A model generated the notes under the pieces. That model did no database searches, was not told where the DNA came from, and saw nothing but the letters and a program-made list of their open reading frames with translations. Below are positions 1 to 8,512 of a stretch of 64,000 nt of DNA, piece by piece; the first letter of the stretch is position 1; every line of letters starts with the position of its first letter. This DNA comes from Flavobacteriales bacterium (GTDB lineage: Bacteria > Bacteroidota > Bacteroidia > UBA10329). Made by a program: the position numbers and the translations under genes. Where the stretch lies: contig WGMW01000054.1 in the NCBI GenBank assembly GCA_016124845.1, positions 1 through 64,000 on the forward strand, written 5' to 3'.

Positions 1-267
1 GCGTTCACTCCTGGCATCAATGGCAAGAACGATTATTTCTTCCCGCAGGGTGAAGGTATAGAAGAGGAGAGCTACGATATGTTCATCTATAACCGTTGGG
101 GAGAGATGATCTGGCAAACAGGAAATTTCAGTAAAAAGTGGAATGGTAAGGATCTGAACGGCAAAGACGTTCCGGTAGGCACGTACGTCTGGTTGATCAA
201 ATTCCGCGAATATACCGACCTCGACCGCCACGTTTACAAGGGAGTTGTGACGGTTATCCGTGATTGA
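1..267 (+). CDS. 3' end of a secreted protein gene, T9SS type B (CHU_C-like) sorting domain
   Basis: The reading frame is open from base 1, so the gene starts outside the window. The 88 visible residues form a gliding-motility-type C-terminal domain: FTPGINGKND near the start, then IYNRWGEMIWQ and WNGKDLNGKDVPVGTYVW, ending VTVIRD. Family knowledge: this domain directs large cell-surface proteins through the type IX secretion system. The passenger part of the protein is not visible, so its function cannot be given. Confidence 0.9.
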   Translation, partial: AFTPGINGKNDYFFPQGEGIEEESYDMFIYNRWGEMIWQTGNFSKKWNGKDLNGKDVPVGTYVWLIKFREYTDLDRHVYKGVVTVIRD

Positions 268-338
268 CCGGAAAGCTATCAATTTGGTCTTAACATAGAA
301 TTGGCACGCGCAGTAACCAACAGACCCATTCATTTTGA

Positions 339-593
339 ACCTTCAAGGTTTCCAAAACAGGGGTGTCGGAAATGCAGGTTCTGTGAATCAATCCATTGAT
401 TCTTATTAAAAAGAAGAAGATGTGGAAAATGGTTGAAACCATTCCTGAAAATGCTTATTCAATCATAGCCCACGATTTAAATCGTGGGCTATGATTGTCA
501 GAAGGGCACCAACCGTTTTGAAGACAGGTCTATGCATTGGCAAGCGTGATTATAGTTTTTTCGGACACCCCTGCTTCCAAAAACCTTGAAGGT
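339..593. repeat. Inverted-repeat element in the 335-bp gene-free stretch
   Basis: Arms of about 33 bp face each other: 339-370 begins ACCTTCAAGGTTT and ends GGGGTGTCGGA, and 561-593 is its imperfect reverse complement. The interior has no ORF. It holds an AAATGGTTGAAACCATT-like palindrome at about 427-443 and the REP palindrome at 461-496. The element looks like a small non-autonomous repeat lying between two convergent genes. Target-site duplications were not evident. Confidence 0.6.
461..496. repeat. REP palindrome, solo copy
   Basis: A 36-bp perfect palindrome with core CATAGCCCACG and CGTGGGCTATG around ATTTAAAT. The same core occurs four times around the RAYT gene at about 23 kb, so this is a dispersed copy of that family, 22 kb away. 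Confidence 0.8.
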
Positions 594-602
594 ATTTTGC
601 TC

Positions 603-2192
603 TTACTTGTTCGGCACTCCAGAGAACATCTCACGCGGTAGCGCAAACTTCTTGATCCACGGTTCGTTGGCTTTTGTGTTCCGTAGCAGAATCAGCGAAA
701 CACCATCCACGTAGATCGGAACCCACTCAGGGTCTTGCGTCCGTTCAATGAGGAACGGCTGCGCCCAAGGCGTGTTGTCGAGTCGGTAGAACACGATGGA
801 ATTGATGCCCATATCAAGGCTTTTGTGCTTCCAAACCGCTTCATTTTCCTGCATTGGTTTGTAGATGGAATCGAAGAAAGCCACGGAATAGGCCTCTGGT
901 CGATTATCCACAAAAACCTTCTGTTGGTCATGGAGGAAGTAGATAAGGTAACTGCCAAAATCGTAGTTGTTGAACATCTTCCCAGGAATGCGCTGGTTGT
1001 GCAGAAACTTCCCACAGGCATCAATTCCCTCAATAAGTCCAAGACCTTCGTAGCCTTTGCGTGCTGAGGCGTATGTTCCTTTCAAACCTGTAAAAAGAAG
1101 GCAGAGAACGATTCCAGCAACGGGAAAGATCTTGGAAACAGACTGTCGGGTTTTGAAATTGAGGTTCTCGATGAGACGGACCGCAATGCCGCTCACCAGC
1201 GGAATAAGGAACAGCGCAAACAGCGGAATCCCTCGAACGGCCATCGCTGCAAGAACAACAAAGACAGCCACCAACAGGATCTCCGCAAAAAGTGGTTTCC
1301 AAAGTTTCTTCCAGAAGGCAAGACCGATGAGACCGACCGCAAGAATTCCGAATACAACGAAATGCGTGAGTTCTGGATTTTCGAAACGGTCGAGCATGAA
1401 CAGAATGGTCTGGTTCTCGGCAACCATATAGCCGTATTCGTTGAAAATGGTGAGCGGAGCCAACAGCCCTTTGTAGGTATGCGGATTGACGAGACTCACC
1501 AGAATCAGCACTCCTACAAGAATGGCCAGACTCTTCACGTTTTCACGGTTGTTCAGCAGCGCATCCAGCAGGAAAGCACCAGCCACCATGATTCCGAAGA
1601 AGAAGAAGATGTGGATGTTGACCCACAGCAATTGCAACACCGAAAGGATGATGAGCAATGGTTTCCAATTCAGTTTGCCCGAACGGAACCGCGATAGCAG
1701 GAAATAATAGCACGCAATGAGTGCGTAGCTGAATCCTTCGGGGCGTACCTCCACACGGTAGGCGAACAGCGGAACGCAGGTCAAAGCCACCACCAGCGAA
1801 AGCCCTTTGGCGTTCTCATTTCGCGAAGCGGCCACCATAAACCCGATGGCCAACAGACTCATCAGCACGTACAGCACAGAAAGCCCTTTGAAATCGAAGA
1901 GTTTATGGATGTAGTAGAAGATGACACCCGAACCCCAATGGTGGTTCACGAATTCGTGTTGCGGCTCGGTAAAGGAGTAGTAGTTCTTGTAGAGCACATC
2001 GGTCACTCCGTTTACGATCAATTCACCGTTCACGATATGACGGCCAAGGTCGGCTGTGGCCAAGTTGATCGGTCGTGCGAAGAAGAAAGCGGAGTAAACC
2101 GTAGCGGCCGCCAGAAACAGCCAAAGCACCCATTTATTCCCTTCTGATTTTGCCATAGCTAAACATAAGAGTTTATGCTGATCTGTTTCCAT
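603..2192 (-). CDS. Polytopic membrane protein, GT-C glycosyltransferase-like
   Basis: 529 residues with about ten hydrophobic segments covering the first 380 residues, then a soluble tail. After the first membrane span comes DLGRHIVNGELI, followed by NHHWGSG. This layout (acidic/His motif in the first long loop, then a His-rich motif) resembles bacterial GT-C-fold sugar transferases that use lipid-linked donors. The resemblance is by eye and the substrate is unknown. A second ATG at 2156 would remove 12 residues and give a more usual start close to the first span. The gene stands alone, convergent with the T9SS gene fragment across the inverted-repeat element. Confidence 0.6.
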   Translation of the reverse strand: METDQHKLLCLAMAKSEGNKWVLWLFLAAATVYSAFFFARPINLATADLGRHIVNGELIVNGVTDVLYKNYYSFTEPQHEFVNHHWGSGVIFYYIHKLFDFKGLSVLYVLMSLLAIGFMVAASRNENAKGLSLVVALTCVPLFAYRVEVRPEGFSYALIACYYFLLSRFRSGKLNWKPLLIILSVLQLLWVNIHIFFFFGIMVAGAFLLDALLNNRENVKSLAILVGVLILVSLVNPHTYKGLLAPLTIFNEYGYMVAENQTILFMLDRFENPELTHFVVFGILAVGLIGLAFWKKLWKPLFAEILLVAVFVVLAAMAVRGIPLFALFLIPLVSGIAVRLIENLNFKTRQSVSKIFPVAGIVLCLLFTGLKGTYASARKGYEGLGLIEGIDACGKFLHNQRIPGKMFNNYDFGSYLIYFLHDQQKVFVDNRPEAYSVAFFDSIYKPMQENEAVWKHKSLDMGINSIVFYRLDNTPWAQPFLIERTQDPEWVPIYVDGVSLILLRNTKANEPWIKKFALPREMFSGVPNK

Positions 2193-2194
2193 GC

Positions 2195-2296
2195 TTAGAA
2201 TAAATCCCCCGGCCTACGGCCACCCCCTTTTGAAGGGGGAATGGGCGCGGTTCCCCCTTGCAAAGGGGGTGCCGAGGAATCGAGGCGGGGGATTCT
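2195..2296. repeat. G/C-run palindromic repeat (CCCCC/GGGGG family)
   Basis: Nested inverted repeats: outer arms TTAGAATAAATCCCCC and GGGGGATTCTAA, and inner arms ACCCCCTTTTGAAGGGGG and CCCCCTTGCAAAGGGGGT. The same family recurs inside the coding sequence of the gene at 4873-5841, at 35936-36085, at 37122-37148 and inside the gene at 37819-38511. Confidence 0.75.
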
Positions 2297-2382
2297 AAGA
2301 ACCATGAAGTATCAGAACTTGAATTCATTTGCGCGACCAGATGGCCGCATGCGAATTAGCACGTAAGAGTTTACCGCAAAAG

Positions 2383-2412
2383 AAAACCCTGACCGTTGTC
2401 GATCAGGGTTCT
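2383..2412 (-). terminator. Rho-independent terminator downstream of rho
   Basis: Read on the minus strand, AACCCTGATCGAC pairs with GTCAGGGTTTTC across a short loop and is followed by a T-rich run. It lies about 20 bp after the rho stop codon. Confidence 0.75.
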
Positions 2413-2432
2413 ACTTTCTACGAATTTGTCCA

Positions 2433-4007
2433 TTATCCGTTCATGGAAATGAGGAACTCCTCGTTGCTGCGCGTTCCGTTCATACGGTCGCGAAGGAATT
2501 CCATGGCTTCCACAGGCGTCATATCCGACAAGTGGTTACGAAGGATCCAAATACGCTGAAGCGTGTCTTTATCCACCAGAAGGTCATCTCTACGTGTGCT
2601 CGAAGCAACGATATCGATGGCTGGGAAGATGCGCTTGTTGGCGATCTTACGATCCAACTGAAGTTCCATGTTACCGGTTCCCTTGAATTCTTCGAAGATC
2701 ACTTCATCCATCTTCGAACCTGTTTCGGTAAGGGCCGTGGCAAGAATGGTCAACGAACCGCCTTTCTCGATCTTACGGGCCGCACCGAAGAAGCGCTTCG
2801 GTTTGTGCAAGGCATTTGCATCCACACCACCACTCAAGATCTTACCAGACGCTGGCTGAACCGTATTGTATGCACGCGCCAAACGCGTGATACTATCCAA
2901 AAGGATAACCACATCGTGGCCACATTCTACCAGTCTCTTGGCTTTCTCAAGAACGATATTGGCAATCTTCACGTGCTTGTCGGCAGGCTCATCGAAGGTG
3001 GATGAGATCACTTCCGCGTTCACACTACGGGCCATGTCGGTTACTTCCTCTGGGCGCTCATCTATCAGAAGGATGATCATATACACCTCTGGGTGATTCT
3101 CGGCAATGGCGTTGGCCACTTCCTTCAGAAGTACCGTTTTACCTGTTTTCGGCTGCGCCACGATCAATCCACGCTGACCTTTCCCGATAGGGGCAAAAAG
3201 GTCCATGATGCGAGGCGACATGCCCGCTCTGTTCGATGGAGCGATATTGAATTTCTCCTGCGGGAACAGGGGAGTGAGGTGCTCAAACGAAACACGGTCG
3301 CGGACATAGCCCGGATCGCGGCCATTGATGCGCTCCACGTTGATCAGCGGGAAATACTTCTCGCCGGGTTTCGGTGGGCGAACCTCGCCACGGACGGTAT
3401 CTCCGGTTTTAAGACCGAAAAGCTTGATCTGCGATTGCGAGACGTACACATCATCTGGCGAAGACAGGTAATCGTAATCGGAAGAGCGGAGGAAGCCGTA
3501 GCCATCAGGCATGATCTCCAGAACGCCTTCTGAAATGACCGCGCCATCGAAGTTGTAGAACGCGTCCTGCTCCGATTGCTTCTGCTCGTTGCCTTGGTTT
3601 CTGTCCCCATTGTTTCTATCGCCACCGCTGTTGCGGTTGTCACGGTTGCGGTTGTTGCTGCGCGGCTGGCGGCCTTGGTTGCGCTCACCGTTGTTGTCAG
3701 CATCATTGGTTGGGGTAGAGGCGTTCTCCGCCTTTTCCCCACCGTCCTTTTTCGGTTCGAAATCCATCTTCGACTGCGATTCATCCGCAGCTTCCTCACC
3801 TTTCGGAACGCGGGCACGCTTTCTCTTCGGTTTCTCCTGTTCCTCGGTGGCTACTTCCACAGATGCGGAGGATGTTCCGCTCTGCTTCATGATGGCAGAT
3901 ACAAGGTCGGCTTTGCGCAAGCCTTCTGCATTCTCAACTTCCAACTTGGTGGCAATGCTGCGCAGATCCGCTACCAGCATGTTGGATAGGTCTTCTTGAC
4001 TGTACAT
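2433..4007 (-). CDS. rho: Transcription termination factor Rho
   Basis: 524 residues. Residues 1-45 are a Rho_N (SAP-like) domain. Residues about 50-150 are a low-complexity, charged N/R/D-rich insert ([12 protein letters not shown]), usual for Bacteroidota Rho. The cold-shock RNA-binding domain follows ([20 protein letters not shown]). The RecA-like ATPase has Walker A QPKTGKT and Walker [12 protein letters not shown]. The secondary RNA-binding loop [12 protein letters not shown] and the SSTRRDDLL element are present. The long AT-rich leader (4008-4147) and an own terminator suggest single-gene transcription. Rho unwinds and terminates untranslated transcripts. Confidence 0.97.
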   Translation of the reverse strand: MYSQEDLSNMLVADLRSIATKLEVENAEGLRKADLVSAIMKQSGTSSASVEVATEEQEKPKRKRARVPKGEEAADESQSKMDFEPKKDGGEKAENASTPTNDADNNGERNQGRQPRSNNRNRDNRNSGGDRNNGDRNQGNEQKQSEQDAFYNFDGAVISEGVLEIMPDGYGFLRSSDYDYLSSPDDVYVSQSQIKLFGLKTGDTVRGEVRPPKPGEKYFPLINVERINGRDPGYVRDRVSFEHLTPLFPQEKFNIAPSNRAGMSPRIMDLFAPIGKGQRGLIVAQPKTGKTVLLKEVANAIAENHPEVYMIILLIDERPEEVTDMARSVNAEVISSTFDEPADKHVKIANIVLEKAKRLVECGHDVVILLDSITRLARAYNTVQPASGKILSGGVDANALHKPKRFFGAARKIEKGGSLTILATALTETGSKMDEVIFEEFKGTGNMELQLDRKIANKRIFPAIDIVASSTRRDDLLVDKDTLQRIWILRNHLSDMTPVEAMEFLRDRMNGTRSNEEFLISMNG

Positions 4008-4180
4008 TAATGAAATTGTGTTGTAAGTATGTGATTAAAGAACAGAGTGGCTCTGCTGTTTACTGTCGATGATCTGATTGATTCAGGCTCCGTGACTCAG
4101 AACGAATCGGAACTGATTACGGAGCAATAATACATATTAATTCAATAGTGCGCATTGATGAAGAAAATTTAGTGGGGCGG

Positions 4181-4242
4181 TTGACGGTTGATGGTCCACA
4201 GTCGATGGTCCACAGTCCATGGTTTACGGTTGATGGTCAGTG
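4181..4242. repeat. Direct repeats in the 355-bp gap between rho and the DUF4293 gene
   Basis: The unit GATGGTCCACAGT recurs with variation (GGTTGATGGTCCACAGTCG, GATGGTCCACAGTCCATGG, GGTTGATGGTCAGTGG). A related run (AGTCGATGGTCAACGGTCAA) lies at about 31998-32025, just after the AsmA-like gene. Apart from this and the rho leader I see no gene in 4008-4362. Confidence 0.55.
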
Positions 4243-4362
4243 GCTCAACGGCAAGATGCAAGTTCCGTCATCTGTGGACCGAGGATCATCGTCTATCTGC
4301 AACATGCCTTTTCAAGTTCAGCTACAATCGTTTCCTTTGCCAACACAACCAGAACGCAGACC

Positions 4363-4830
4363 ATGATCCAGCGCATACAGACCGTTTATCTTGCCTTGGC
4401 GGCCATTCTCCTTGTCGTGCCCACCGTGTTCAACCTCAATTGGGCCAGTGTAGATTCGGAAGAAGGTTCGTTCGCGCTCTCTTCCGTCTCCATTAACCGA
4501 ACGGGCGTGGTGACCGAAGTGGAAAGCGGGGCATTTCTGATAGCCGCAGCCATCGGCCTGGCGCTGTTGATCACCGTGTATGCCATACTGCAGTTCAAGA
4601 ACCGCAAGTTTCAGATGAAACTGGTGCAGGGCGCCATGGCATTGCAGGTGGTGGTGCCCGCGTTGGTGTTCTTCTATGCCAGCAAGATGGCCGACATGGC
4701 CGAATCGGATGCCGTCTCGTACAGCCCACTGCTGGCCACGTTTGTGGTCAATATCATCCTGTGCATCTTGGCCTACCGGGGCATTAAGAAAGATGAAGCC
4801 CTGGTTCGGTCGGCAGACCGCCTGCGTTGA
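4363..4830 (+). CDS. DUF4293 family membrane protein
   Basis: 155 residues from the ATG at 4363; a longer frame from 4240 adds an unconvincing Cys/Ser-rich lead. The protein starts MIQRIQTVYL and has four predicted membrane spans: residues 5-25, about 50-73, about 82-105 and about 118-137. A short charged tail follows. Family knowledge: DUF4293 is a Bacteroidota-restricted family of four-span proteins, typically next to rho as here, with no known function. Divergent from rho. Confidence 0.8.
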   Translation: MIQRIQTVYLALAAILLVVPTVFNLNWASVDSEEGSFALSSVSINRTGVVTEVESGAFLIAAAIGLALLITVYAILQFKNRKFQMKLVQGAMALQVVVPALVFFYASKMADMAESDAVSYSPLLATFVVNIILCILAYRGIKKDEALVRSADRLR

Positions 4831-4872
4831 CACTCCGCACAACAAGCCGTTTACAACACTATCTTAGAGCCC

Positions 4873-5841
4873 ATGTTGCGTGGGTGGCTTCTTTTGGTTT
4901 TTGGGTTGGCGATGACTGGTGGTGCCATGGCCCAGAATACGCCCGTTAATCTGGTTCCAAATGGGGATTTTGAGGAACATGACTATTGTCCAACCAGCGC
5001 ATCCAGCTTCAGTTCATGTCATAATTGGCTTTCCTATGTTGGTTCAACGAATTATTTTCATAAATGTGGTACGGGAGAAGGTGGTGTACCAATAAATTTT
5101 GCGGGCTACCAGATACCTCATTCTGATAGTGCCTATGCTGGTCTTGCTACCTATACTGCTGTCTTTTCTGAGGGAAGAGAGGTTTTAGCGGTTGAACTTG
5201 TTAACCCGATGGGAGGAGGCATAAAATATCAAGTGTCTCTTTGGGCAAGTCCAATGGACGCTTACAATTATATAAGCTGTTGTTTGGGCGTACGATTCAC
5301 ACATCCTCCAGGGCCACCGTTTATTCAAAACGCATCTGATATAGAGCTGGTAATTGCGGAGAATGAGATCGATACCAGCCAGTGGTATCATTTGGAAGGG
5401 GTTTACACAGCGCAAGGAGGGGAGGACAAGATCTACATAGCCAATTTCAGACCTGATTCGGAAAGCAACCCGGTATATCAAGGGGAGATCACAGCGGACT
5501 ACAATTCTGCGGGGTTTTATATAGATGATGTGAGTGTGATCGAGGACACGGTAACAGGCATCGGGGAATTGGAGAAGGATGGAACAGAAGTGTCCATCTA
5601 CCCCAACCCCTGCACAAACGTCCTCAACATCAGACTTCAAGATTCCTCTCCGCCACAGGCGGACGGAATGACCATCGAGGTAACCGATATGCTGGGGCGC
5701 TCAATCCCCCTTTCAAAGGGGGTGCCCGAAGGGCGGGGGATTCATACCATAGACACTTCCACCTGGCCCAGCGGCATCTACCTGCTGCGTGCCGCCAATG
5801 CCCAAGGCCTCCGCTCGGTGGTAAAGGTGGTGAAGGAATAA
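4873..5841 (+). CDS. Secreted protein with T9SS type A sorting domain
   Basis: 322 residues. A signal peptide (MLRGWLLLVFGLAMTGGAMA) precedes a beta-rich domain starting NLVPNGDFEEHDYCPTS. This type is common in Bacteroidota surface proteins that resemble carbohydrate-binding jelly rolls, and FYIDDVSVIED marks its end. From about residue 240 a type A sorting domain follows (VSIYPNPCTNVLNIRL, then WPSGIYLL, ending KVVKE). The sorting domain is interrupted by residues encoded by two short palindromic repeats (see the next entry). The start lies 42 bp after the DUF4293 stop. Confidence 0.85.
   Translation: MLRGWLLLVFGLAMTGGAMAQNTPVNLVPNGDFEEHDYCPTSASSFSSCHNWLSYVGSTNYFHKCGTGEGGVPINFAGYQIPHSDSAYAGLATYTAVFSEGREVLAVELVNPMGGGIKYQVSLWASPMDAYNYISCCLGVRFTHPPGPPFIQNASDIELVIAENEIDTSQWYHLEGVYTAQGGEDKIYIANFRPDSESNPVYQGEITADYNSAGFYIDDVSVIEDTVTGIGELEKDGTEVSIYPNPCTNVLNIRLQDSSPPQADGMTIEVTDMLGRSIPLSKGVPEGRGIHTIDTSTWPSGIYLLRAANAQGLRSVVKVVKE
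5649..5743. repeat. Two palindromic repeats inside a coding sequence
   Basis: TCCGCCACAGGCGGA at 5649-5663 and AATCCCCCTTTCAAAGGGGG at 5703-5722, with its tail reaching GGGGGATTC at 5743. The second matches the intergenic repeat at 2195-2296 and is translated as about 13 residues (IPLSKGVPEGRGI) within the sorting domain. The reading frame is kept. Confidence 0.8.
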
Positions 5842-5889
5842 AGAATAGGCGTTCAGGTTTTTCTTCAGAAATCTGAAAAGGTGGTTCGG

Positions 5890-6363
5890 TCAAGCAGCTA
5901 AAAGGCCTCCGATGTCTCCCAAGCATCTTTCTGTCAGCCCTACCGAACTATTGGTAAGCAGGAGCCGCTGTTTCAGAAAACCGGGAAGCGCATTGAGCAT
6001 GCGGTCATCATCAATGATGATGAAGTCATCATCGGTCTTATTGCGCTGGAACCAATTGATAAGCTCTTCTTTCCTGCTCAAACCGTCTTTGTTTTCAGGC
6101 AGTCTGTCAATGTTGTTTACAGTCAATCCTCTGCGCTGGAAGATGTTGTGCCATTCCTCCAAACTGAATCGGTACTTGTGAGAAGTGGTCAGTATCAACG
6201 ATGCATTATAGCGGTCAAGAATTTTTGACAGCGCGGCCGTTGCTTTCGAACTGAACACAGGAAATCCGTCTTCCATCAACTCGGGTTGTCTCCAAGAGTT
6301 GGCTGGAACCATTACACCGTCTATATCCAAGAAAATCAACACGTTACAAAGGTACGTGATCAA
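5890..6363 (-). CDS. Small HAD-like phosphatase-fold protein
   Basis: 157 residues. The N-terminus carries the HAD motif I (IFLDIDGVM), a Thr/Ser motif II region (LILTTSHKYRF), and an acidic motif near residue 115 (DFIIIDDD). The family includes stand-alone HAD modules related to RNA-repair polyproteins; a specific substrate cannot be assigned. The longest frame starts with TTG at 6363, overlapping the upstream stop (TTGA). A GTG at 6342, immediately before the HAD strand, is an alternative. Either start implies translational coupling to the ParB-like gene. Confidence 0.65.
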   Translation of the reverse strand: MITYLCNVLIFLDIDGVMVPANSWRQPELMEDGFPVFSSKATAALSKILDRYNASLILTTSHKYRFSLEEWHNIFQRRGLTVNNIDRLPENKDGLSRKEELINWFQRNKTDDDFIIIDDDRMLNALPGFLKQRLLLTNSSVGLTERCLGDIGGLLAA

Positions 6364-6746
6364 TGCGTCATTTTCCTAATCACTTCAACAGGAAGGTCAT
6401 TGAACGCTGCATCATCCCGATTGAGTTTCTCAATTTTGTCAGCGGTATCCCAATCATTTTCAACGAAAAGAACTTCGTTCCAATCATACACTTTTGTAGC
6501 GGAGGTTTTCAAAGAAGGAACAGTTCCGTGTTGTTTTTGTGCCAAAAGAGAACTGATGTATCTGTGATGACCGTCTATTATGAGTCCGTCACAAACCTTG
6601 ATGTCATCGAACCTGAGTTCGTGCAGCATCTTATTGTAAATCCTTGAGATGATTGGAATGCACAGCGAGTTTTGCGTTGGTTTGAGTTCGATCTCATGTT
6701 TAGAGATCAACTCCAAAACCAAATCCTTTGTGATCACCTCAGCCAT
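6360..6746 (-). CDS. ParB-like domain protein
   Basis: 128 residues from the ATG at 6746; a TTG at 6767 would overlap the ABC transporter stop. The central motif LIIDGHHRYISSLLA is the G-H-H-R-Y signature of the ParB/Srx fold, which in known members binds nucleotide (CTP or ATP) or acts as a nuclease. No DNA-binding HTH follows, so this is not a chromosome-partition ParB. The stop overlaps the start of the HAD-like gene, so the two are probably co-translated. Confidence 0.65.
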   Translation of the reverse strand: MAEVITKDLVLELISKHEIELKPTQNSLCIPIISRIYNKMLHELRFDDIKVCDGLIIDGHHRYISSLLAQKQHGTVPSLKTSATKVYDWNEVLFVENDWDTADKIEKLNRDDAAFNDLPVEVIRKMTH

Positions 6747-6763
6747 TTTAGGATTATTCAGAT

Positions 6764-8509
6764 TCAACTGAACTGCAACTCGAAGAGGGTGCGATAGTGC
6801 CCCTCGTTCCCCAGCAATTGTTGGTGCGATCCCATTTCGAGCACCTTGCCTTTTTCCATCACCAATATCTTATCGGCCGTTTGGATGGTGGCCAAACGGT
6901 GGGCAATAACGATGGACGTGCGGCCTTCCATCAGCTTGGCCAAGGCCTTCTGTATAATGTGCTCGCTTTCGGTATCAATGGAAGAAGTGGCCTCGTCCAG
7001 CACCAGGATGCTGGGGTTGTGCACGTATGCGCGGATGAAGGAGATGAGCTGTCGTTGCCCCACCGAGAGCATGGCCCCGCGCTCCATTACGTTGTACTCG
7101 TAGCCACCCGGCAGTTCGGAAATGAACTCGTGCGCCCCGAAATCCTTGGCGGCCTGCATCACGGTCTCCATGGTAATGGAATCATCGCCCAAGGTAATGT
7201 TGCGGTAAATGGTGTCGGAGAAGAGGAACACATCCTGCAGCACCACCGCGATGTTCTTGCGCAGATGCTCCTTCGAATACTCGCGGATGTTCTTGCCATC
7301 CACGCGGATCTCGCCCTTGTTGTACTCGTAAAAGCGGCTCAGCAGGTTGATGATGCTGGTCTTTCCCGACCCCGTGGCACCCACCAACGCCAAGGTTTCG
7401 CCCACGTTCACCGAGAAGGAGACATCCTTCAGCACATATTCCTCCTCATTATAGGCGAACCACACATGGTCGAATTCGATGTTGCCGTACAGCGGCTTGT
7501 CGCGCTCGGTGCCGTTGTCCTCAATATGCTCGGTGGTGTCAAGGATCTTGAATACGCGCTCCGAACTCACCACACCCATCTGTAGCGTATTGAACTTGTC
7601 GGCCAGTTCGCGGATGGGGCGGAAGAGCATGTGGATGTAGAGGATAAAGGCCACCAGTTCGCCCACGGTGGTCTGGTGCGCCATTACTTGGTTGCCGCCC
7701 CACCACACCATCAGTCCGAGCGAGGTGGCGGAGAGGATTTCCACCACTGGCAAGAAGATGGAGAAGTACCAAACGGAGCGGATGTGCGCATCGCGGTGCT
7801 GTGCGTTTATCACTTTGAAACGCTCCATTTCCTTCTCCTCGCGGTTGAATATCTGCACGATGTGCATACCTGTGATGTGCTCCTGCAAGAAGGCGTTGAG
7901 CCGCGATACCTGTGTTCGCACATCCTGAAAAGAGGAACGGATGCCATTCTTGAAAATGTAGGTGGCCACCAGCAACAGCGGAATGGTGGAGAGCGAAATG
8001 AGCGCCAATTGCCAATCGAACCAGAACATGACCGCAATGACGGTGATGAGCTTGAGAATATCTCCGAAGATGACGAGAATTCCGTTCGAGAAGATGTCGG
8101 CAATGGTCTCGATGTCCGATACCACGCGGGTTACCAGCGTTCCGATGGCGGTCTTATCGAAGAAGCGGAGCTTGAGGCTGTTGATGTGGCGGTAGATCTC
8201 CATCCGCAGGTCTTTGATCACCGTTTGTCCCAGCCAGTTGGCAGAGTAGGTGTAGAAGTAGTAGAGCACGCCTTCGAGCACCAATACTCCGATGGTGATG
8301 AGCGTCATCCGCAACAGCCCTTCTGCATCGGGTTTTACGATGTAATGGTCGAAGGTGTATTGGATGAGCATGGGCCGCAGCGGAGAAACGGCTGCTATGA
8401 CCACGGTAAGAAAGAACGTGAATACGAACCGCGACCTGTACGGGCGCACGTACTTGAGTACGCGACCAAGAATGTCGAGGTCAAAGGCTTTTCCGGTTAC
8501 TTCGCTCAC
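6764..8509 (-). CDS. ABC exporter, fused membrane and ATPase domains (MsbA/multidrug type)
   Basis: 581 residues. Six membrane spans lie in residues 20-310. The ATPase domain has Walker A GATGSGKTS, a signature reading LSVGQRQ instead of LSGGQ, Walker B ILVLDEATSSID and H-loop VIAHRLAT. Exporters of this type work as dimers and flip lipids or expel hydrophobic compounds; the substrate is not evident. The gene begins 3 bp after truA ends, so it is in the truA/SUI1/YegS-like operon, and the ParB-like gene follows directly. Confidence 0.9.
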   Translation of the reverse strand: MSEVTGKAFDLDILGRVLKYVRPYRSRFVFTFFLTVVIAAVSPLRPMLIQYTFDHYIVKPDAEGLLRMTLITIGVLVLEGVLYYFYTYSANWLGQTVIKDLRMEIYRHINSLKLRFFDKTAIGTLVTRVVSDIETIADIFSNGILVIFGDILKLITVIAVMFWFDWQLALISLSTIPLLLVATYIFKNGIRSSFQDVRTQVSRLNAFLQEHITGMHIVQIFNREEKEMERFKVINAQHRDAHIRSVWYFSIFLPVVEILSATSLGLMVWWGGNQVMAHQTTVGELVAFILYIHMLFRPIRELADKFNTLQMGVVSSERVFKILDTTEHIEDNGTERDKPLYGNIEFDHVWFAYNEEEYVLKDVSFSVNVGETLALVGATGSGKTSIINLLSRFYEYNKGEIRVDGKNIREYSKEHLRKNIAVVLQDVFLFSDTIYRNITLGDDSITMETVMQAAKDFGAHEFISELPGGYEYNVMERGAMLSVGQRQLISFIRAYVHNPSILVLDEATSSIDTESEHIIQKALAKLMEGRTSIVIAHRLATIQTADKILVMEKGKVLEMGSHQQLLGNEGHYRTLFELQFS

Positions 8510-8512
8510 GGT

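Noticed and set aside
461-496. Terminator or tRNA-like fold
   Set aside because: The perfect palindrome has no T run and matches the REP family around the RAYT. No tRNA cloverleaf is seen here or anywhere in the window.
4148-4366. Short plus-strand frames before the DUF4293 gene
   Set aside because: They translate the GATGGTCCACAGT repeats. The membrane protein start at 4363 is far better supported.
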